A DNA stretch of 9,458 nt from Coriobacteriaceae bacterium (GTDB lineage Bacteria > Actinomycetota > Coriobacteriia > Coriobacteriales > UMGS124), in the NCBI GenBank assembly GCA_019420325.1, contig JAHZHK010000032.1, positions 16,977-26,434 of the forward strand. The letters are read 5' to 3'. Made by a program: the position numbers and the translations under genes. Shown in pieces: positions 7,512 to 9,458 of the stretch. The notes beneath the pieces are model-generated. The model was not told the origin of the DNA. It did no database searches and saw only the letters and a program-made list of their open reading frames with translations. Position 1 is the stretch's first letter. Every line of letters starts with the position of its first letter.

Positions 7512-8780
7512 CTACTTCTTATGGTTCGCGTGACGCTCGACAACACCGTCAGCGTCGAGCTGCTCATAGAGCTGGTCGGCGACAGCGGCAGCCTCAGCGG
7601 CACCCGGGGTCTTGTGCTTGACGTCGTACTCACGCTCGACCTCGAAGTCAGCGCCGCCGTCGGTGCGCTTCGTGATCTTCATGCCAACGGCATGGACCAC
7701 GATGATGCCGACAACAAGACCCAGCACCGTACCGCAGATTGCAGCAGGAGAGACCTTCCAGTCGAGAATCTGGAAGTAACGATGACGTGCCAGGAAGGGC
7801 GTGTTCTCGTCAACCCAGTTGCCATTGGCATTCATGGGGCTGATAACGCCGCAGCCAACGCAAGGGGCACCGGCCTCAACGCACCAAGAGACGCGACGGT
7901 TCGACTTCACGATGGGGCAGTTGGTGAAGGTCTGCGGACCCTTGCAGCCAAGGGCATAGAGGCAGTAACCCTTCTCCTCCTCGATGGAGCCGAAGTTGTA
8001 GACGAACTCACCGTTCTCAAAGTGGCCACGACGGGGGCAGTTGTCATGGACGGTCTCGTTGAACATGAGCTTGGGCTCATTGTTGTTGTTGAGCTCAGGG
8101 ATGCGACCCATCAGCAAGTACTCAACAAGAACGGCGACAATCCACTCGGGGTTGCCGGGGCAGCACGGAATGTTGATGACCGGCGTGTCGATACCGTTCT
8201 TCTTGAGGAACTTCTGAACGCCAAGAGCGCCAGAGGGGTTGGGGCGAGCAGCCTGCCAACCACCGTCACAAGCGCAAGAGCCATAGGCGATGACTGCCTC
8301 AGCGGAGTAAGCAGTCTCAAGAAGGATGTCAGTACCCTTCTCGTCAGCAATGCGAAGCGCGTTGCCGTCCCAGCCCTCAACGACTGCACCCTCGTAGACT
8401 ACAAGGTAGCCACCGGCTGCAATCGTCTGCTTACGAGCCTCCTCCATAGAATGGCCAGCCGCTGCGGAAAGCGTCTCGCTGTAGTTCAGCGAAAGCAGCT
8501 CCAGGACAACGGACGGCACATCAGGAGTATCGACCTGAGCAAAAGCCTCAGTGCAGCCCGTGCACGAAGCGCCCTCAAGCCAGATGACGGGCTTCAGATT
8601 GCCCTCGGAGTTACCGATGACGCTCTCAAGAGCCTCGGCAATCTGGGGAGCGGCGGTCTGGGAAAGACCGATCATCGTGGCGATACCAGCGCAATAGCCG
8701 AGGAACTTACGACGGCTAATGCCACGGGACTCCAGAACCTGAGCACCCTTGCTGATCTCATTCACCTGCTGTGTTGCCAT
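7512..8780 (-). CDS. hyaA: [NiFe] hydrogenase small subunit, Tat-exported and membrane-anchored
   Basis: This Fe-S subunit relays electrons from the active site to HyaC. The 422-residue chain starts with a Tat signal (twin arginines R23-R24 in SRRKFLG, then a hydrophobic stretch to about residue 45). Proximal cluster ligands are C73, C76 (SCTGC), C169 and C207. Distal ligands are H245, C248, C273 and C279. Medial ligands are C288, C307 and C310, with C300 at the position normally held by proline. A single C-terminal membrane helix (about 345-367) is followed by KITKR and a ~55-residue charged tail. The usual marks of oxygen tolerance are absent: G75 and G174 stand where those enzymes have extra cysteines. 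ATG 8780 has GGGAGG (8793-8788) seven bases upstream. It is the first gene of the operon, preceded by a long leader and a candidate promoter. Confidence 0.97.
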   Translation of the reverse strand: MATQQVNEISKGAQVLESRGISRRKFLGYCAGIATMIGLSQTAAPQIAEALESVIGNSEGNLKPVIWLEGASCTGCTEAFAQVDTPDVPSVVLELLSLNYSETLSAAAGHSMEEARKQTIAAGGYLVVYEGAVVEGWDGNALRIADEKGTDILLETAYSAEAVIAYGSCACDGGWQAARPNPSGALGVQKFLKKNGIDTPVINIPCCPGNPEWIVAVLVEYLLMGRIPELNNNNEPKLMFNETVHDNCPRRGHFENGEFVYNFGSIEEEKGYCLYALGCKGPQTFTNCPIVKSNRRVSWCVEAGAPCVGCGVISPMNANGNWVDENTPFLARHRYFQILDWKVSPAAICGTVLGLVVGIIVVHAVGMKITKRTDGGADFEVEREYDVKHKTPGAAEAAAVADQLYEQLDADGVVERHANHKK

Positions 8781-8801
8781 TCTTACACCTCCCTCTCAAA
8801 C

Positions 8802-8814
8802 TAGGCTAAGCCTA
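8802..8814. repeat. Inverted repeat just upstream of the hyaA ribosome-binding site
   Basis: TAGGCT (8802-8807) and AGCCTA (8809-8814) are perfect 6-bp arms around one base. In RNA they would make a 5-bp stem with a 3-base loop, ending 8 bases before GGGAGG. It might be an operator half-pair or a leader hairpin affecting translation; function is not shown. Confidence 0.4.
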
Positions 8815-8883
8815 ACGTGTGGCCAAACCAATTTCAGCCACCCTACCAAGGTGAATCGTAGACCAACAAAGGGGAGGTAAAAG

Positions 8884-8895
8884 CGCAAAATTGCG
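8884..8895. repeat. Inverted repeat in the hya leader
   Basis: CGCAA (8884-8888) and TTGCG (8891-8895) are 5-bp arms around AA. On the minus strand the sequence continues GCTTTTACC, so a weak hairpin with a short T-run is possible. It lies about 60-70 nt after the predicted transcription start, and could be an operator or attenuator-like structure; evidence is thin. Confidence 0.3.
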
Positions 8896-8961
8896 TCAAA
8901 TCACAAATATGCACGGTAATAGTAAACGCTTAGATTTAACAAACAATGTTCACACTAATTC

Positions 8962-8990
8962 AATATACGTAACATGAAATGACTACACAA
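8962..8990 (-). promoter_or_regulatory. Candidate sigma-70-type promoter of the hya operon
   Basis: On the minus strand TTGTGT (8990-8985) and TATATT (8967-8962) are separated by exactly 17 bases. The -10 matches the consensus at five of six positions; the -35 matches at three, as expected for an activator-dependent promoter. The start of transcription would be near 8955, giving a leader of about 175 nt before hyaA. Other weaker candidates exist in this A+T-rich region. Confidence 0.5.
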
Positions 8991-8992
8991 AG

Positions 8993-9012
8993 TGTATACC
9001 AACTGGTATACA
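8993..9012. promoter_or_regulatory. Palindromic operator adjoining the hya promoter
   Basis: TGTATACC (8993-9000) and GGTATACA (9005-9012) are perfect 8-bp arms around a 4-base spacer. The site ends two bases upstream of the candidate -35 element, with its centre about 47 bp upstream of the predicted start. This is a usual place for a dimeric activator touching RNA polymerase. Family of the regulator cannot be told from the site alone. Confidence 0.6.
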
Positions 9013-9270
9013 AAAACAGCCTTTACCCGAGCAAGTTTGCCTTATCGCCGCAAGGTCACATCACTGATAGCGGGAAAACTACAAGGCGAAAGATGGCTGA
9101 TCTGAATGAAATACCGTCAATATCTGGTATTGCACATTTCAGCCTAAAATGGACATGATTGACTCATAGACGATGTTCGCCTACTCCCAATTCACAAGCA
9201 AGTTCAGGTAATAGGAACGTTGCGTGCATCTTGGAGCGAAAAGCCAATGAATCCCCAACTTCCAATTGCA

Positions 9271-9458
9271 GGAGGCAGCCCGGCACGCGCGAAGGTCGAG
9301 CAGCTCAGCCACGGCACACCCAGCCCCGGTTGCCGTCGCGGAGAAAGGCCGTAGGCGGGCGAACCCACCCCTTAAACGCGAAAAGGCCCCGGAGGGCCTT
9401 TTCGGTGACGCGGGCGCCCTGGGGGCCGCACAGCGCTCGAGGAAGGTGTCCCTTGAGA
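9271..9458. other. G+C-rich segment of unknown nature at the right edge
   Basis: Base composition changes sharply at about 9270 from A+T-rich to strongly G+C-rich. Two frames stay open to the window edge: plus strand from 9251, and minus strand from 9456 to a TAG at 9183-9181. Both have odd, arginine/alanine- or cysteine-rich compositions and run through the hairpin at 9379-9404, so neither is convincing. A 35-codon plus-strand frame (9247-9354, beginning MNPQLPIAGG) has GGAG (9233-9236) ten bases upstream. The segment could be the end of a gene, a repeat or a mobile-element border that continues outside the window. Confidence 0.4.
9379..9404. terminator. Bidirectional intrinsic-terminator hairpin
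   Basis: CGAAAAGGCCC (9379-9389) pairs with GGGCCTTTTCG (9394-9404) over 11 perfect base pairs around the loop CGGA. The A4/T4 ends at the stem base give a short T-run on both strands. It could end a transcript arriving from the right on the minus strand, or a short plus-strand transcript from 9247-9354. It isolates the hydrogenase regulatory region from whatever lies to the right. Confidence 0.7.

Larger units (their letters stand above)
8815..9270. other. A+T-rich regulatory region upstream of the hydrogenase operon
   Basis: This stretch is clearly more A+T-rich than the genes and contains no long reading frame on either strand. It holds the hya promoter and palindromes described separately. 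A looser pair, AATACC (9110-9115) and GGTATT (9126-9131), shares the GGTAT half-site. A 21-codon frame (9093-9158, beginning MADLNEIPSISG) with AAGG six bases upstream is visible on the plus strand, but nothing supports it as a gene. Confidence 0.55.

Noticed and set aside
7482..8804. 440-codon open frame on the plus strand opposite hyaA
   Set aside because: Antisense shadow of the hydrogenase small subunit with no recognisable domain and no good ribosome-binding site.
8871..8977. Plus-strand mini-frame after GGGGAGGT (8871-8878), with ATG at 8909 and about 22 codons
   Set aside because: The spacing from the purine-rich site to any start is too long, the peptide is featureless, and it lies antisense in the hya leader and promoter.
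9093..9158. 21-codon plus-strand frame beginning MADLNEIPSISG
   Set aside because: Short, without promoter or terminator of its own, and its end overlaps the loose GGTAT half-sites; chance is the simplest explanation.
9181..9456. Minus-strand frame open from the right edge to TAG at 9183-9181
   Set aside because: It crosses the composition break and a perfect terminator-like hairpin, and its Cys/Arg/Ala-rich translation resembles no protein; kept only as part of the unexplained right-edge segment.
1..9458. CRISPR array, prophage or transposase genes
   Set aside because: No regularly spaced direct repeats and no integrase, transposase or phage structural motif were seen on either strand.

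Overview
All recognisable genes in this window lie on the minus strand, so the window reads biologically from right to left. It carries a complete membrane-bound [NiFe] uptake hydrogenase locus (small subunit, large subunit, cytochrome b, maturation protease, and an uncharacterised zinc-ribbon membrane protein). This is followed by a sodium:amino-acid symporter and the first ~601 codons of mfd, which runs off the left edge. The G+C-rich codon use, the hydrogenase type (a long small subunit with a Tat signal, a C-terminal anchor and an unusual set of cysteines) and the anaerobic gene set suggest an obligately anaerobic actinobacterium of the Coriobacteriia, a Collinsella/Slackia/Olsenella-like organism. 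That assignment is inference from family resemblance; there is no rRNA or other taxonomic marker in the window.

Layout, right to left. 9458-8781 has no convincing gene. A G+C-rich segment with a strong hairpin (about 9271-9458) adjoins an A+T-rich region (about 8815-9270). The latter holds a near-consensus promoter with an 8-bp-arm palindrome directly upstream of its -35 element, then a ~175-nt leader with a second small palindrome just before the hydrogenase ribosome-binding site. hyaA (8780-7512), hyaB (7494-5833) and hyaC (5831-5088) are tightly packed, with a 1-bp gap between hyaB and hyaC. A strong intrinsic terminator (5025-5060) separates these structural genes from the maturation protease hyaD (GTG start, 4982-4167), with no room for an ordinary promoter in between. 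The zinc-ribbon membrane protein gene (4163-3585) follows hyaD by 3 bp. After a 112-bp gap comes an AGCS-family symporter (3472-2006), a hairpin that looks like a terminator (1918-1960), and mfd (1804 to the left edge).

How they work together. HyaA and HyaB would be exported as a folded dimer through the Tat pathway, guided by the twin-arginine signal on HyaA. HyaD removes the ~20-residue C-terminal peptide of HyaB once nickel is inserted. HyaC, a dihaem cytochrome b, passes H2-derived electrons from the Fe-S relay in HyaA to the quinone pool. The nickel-site assembly genes (hypABCDEF) are not in this window. The most interesting points are: a cysteine replacing the usual proline at the medial cluster of HyaA (predicting three [4Fe-4S] clusters); extra cysteines next to the proximal cluster; a ~105-residue C-terminal extension on HyaD not present in ordinary M52 proteases; the uncharacterised zinc-ribbon membrane protein coupled to HyaD; and the terminator inside the operon.
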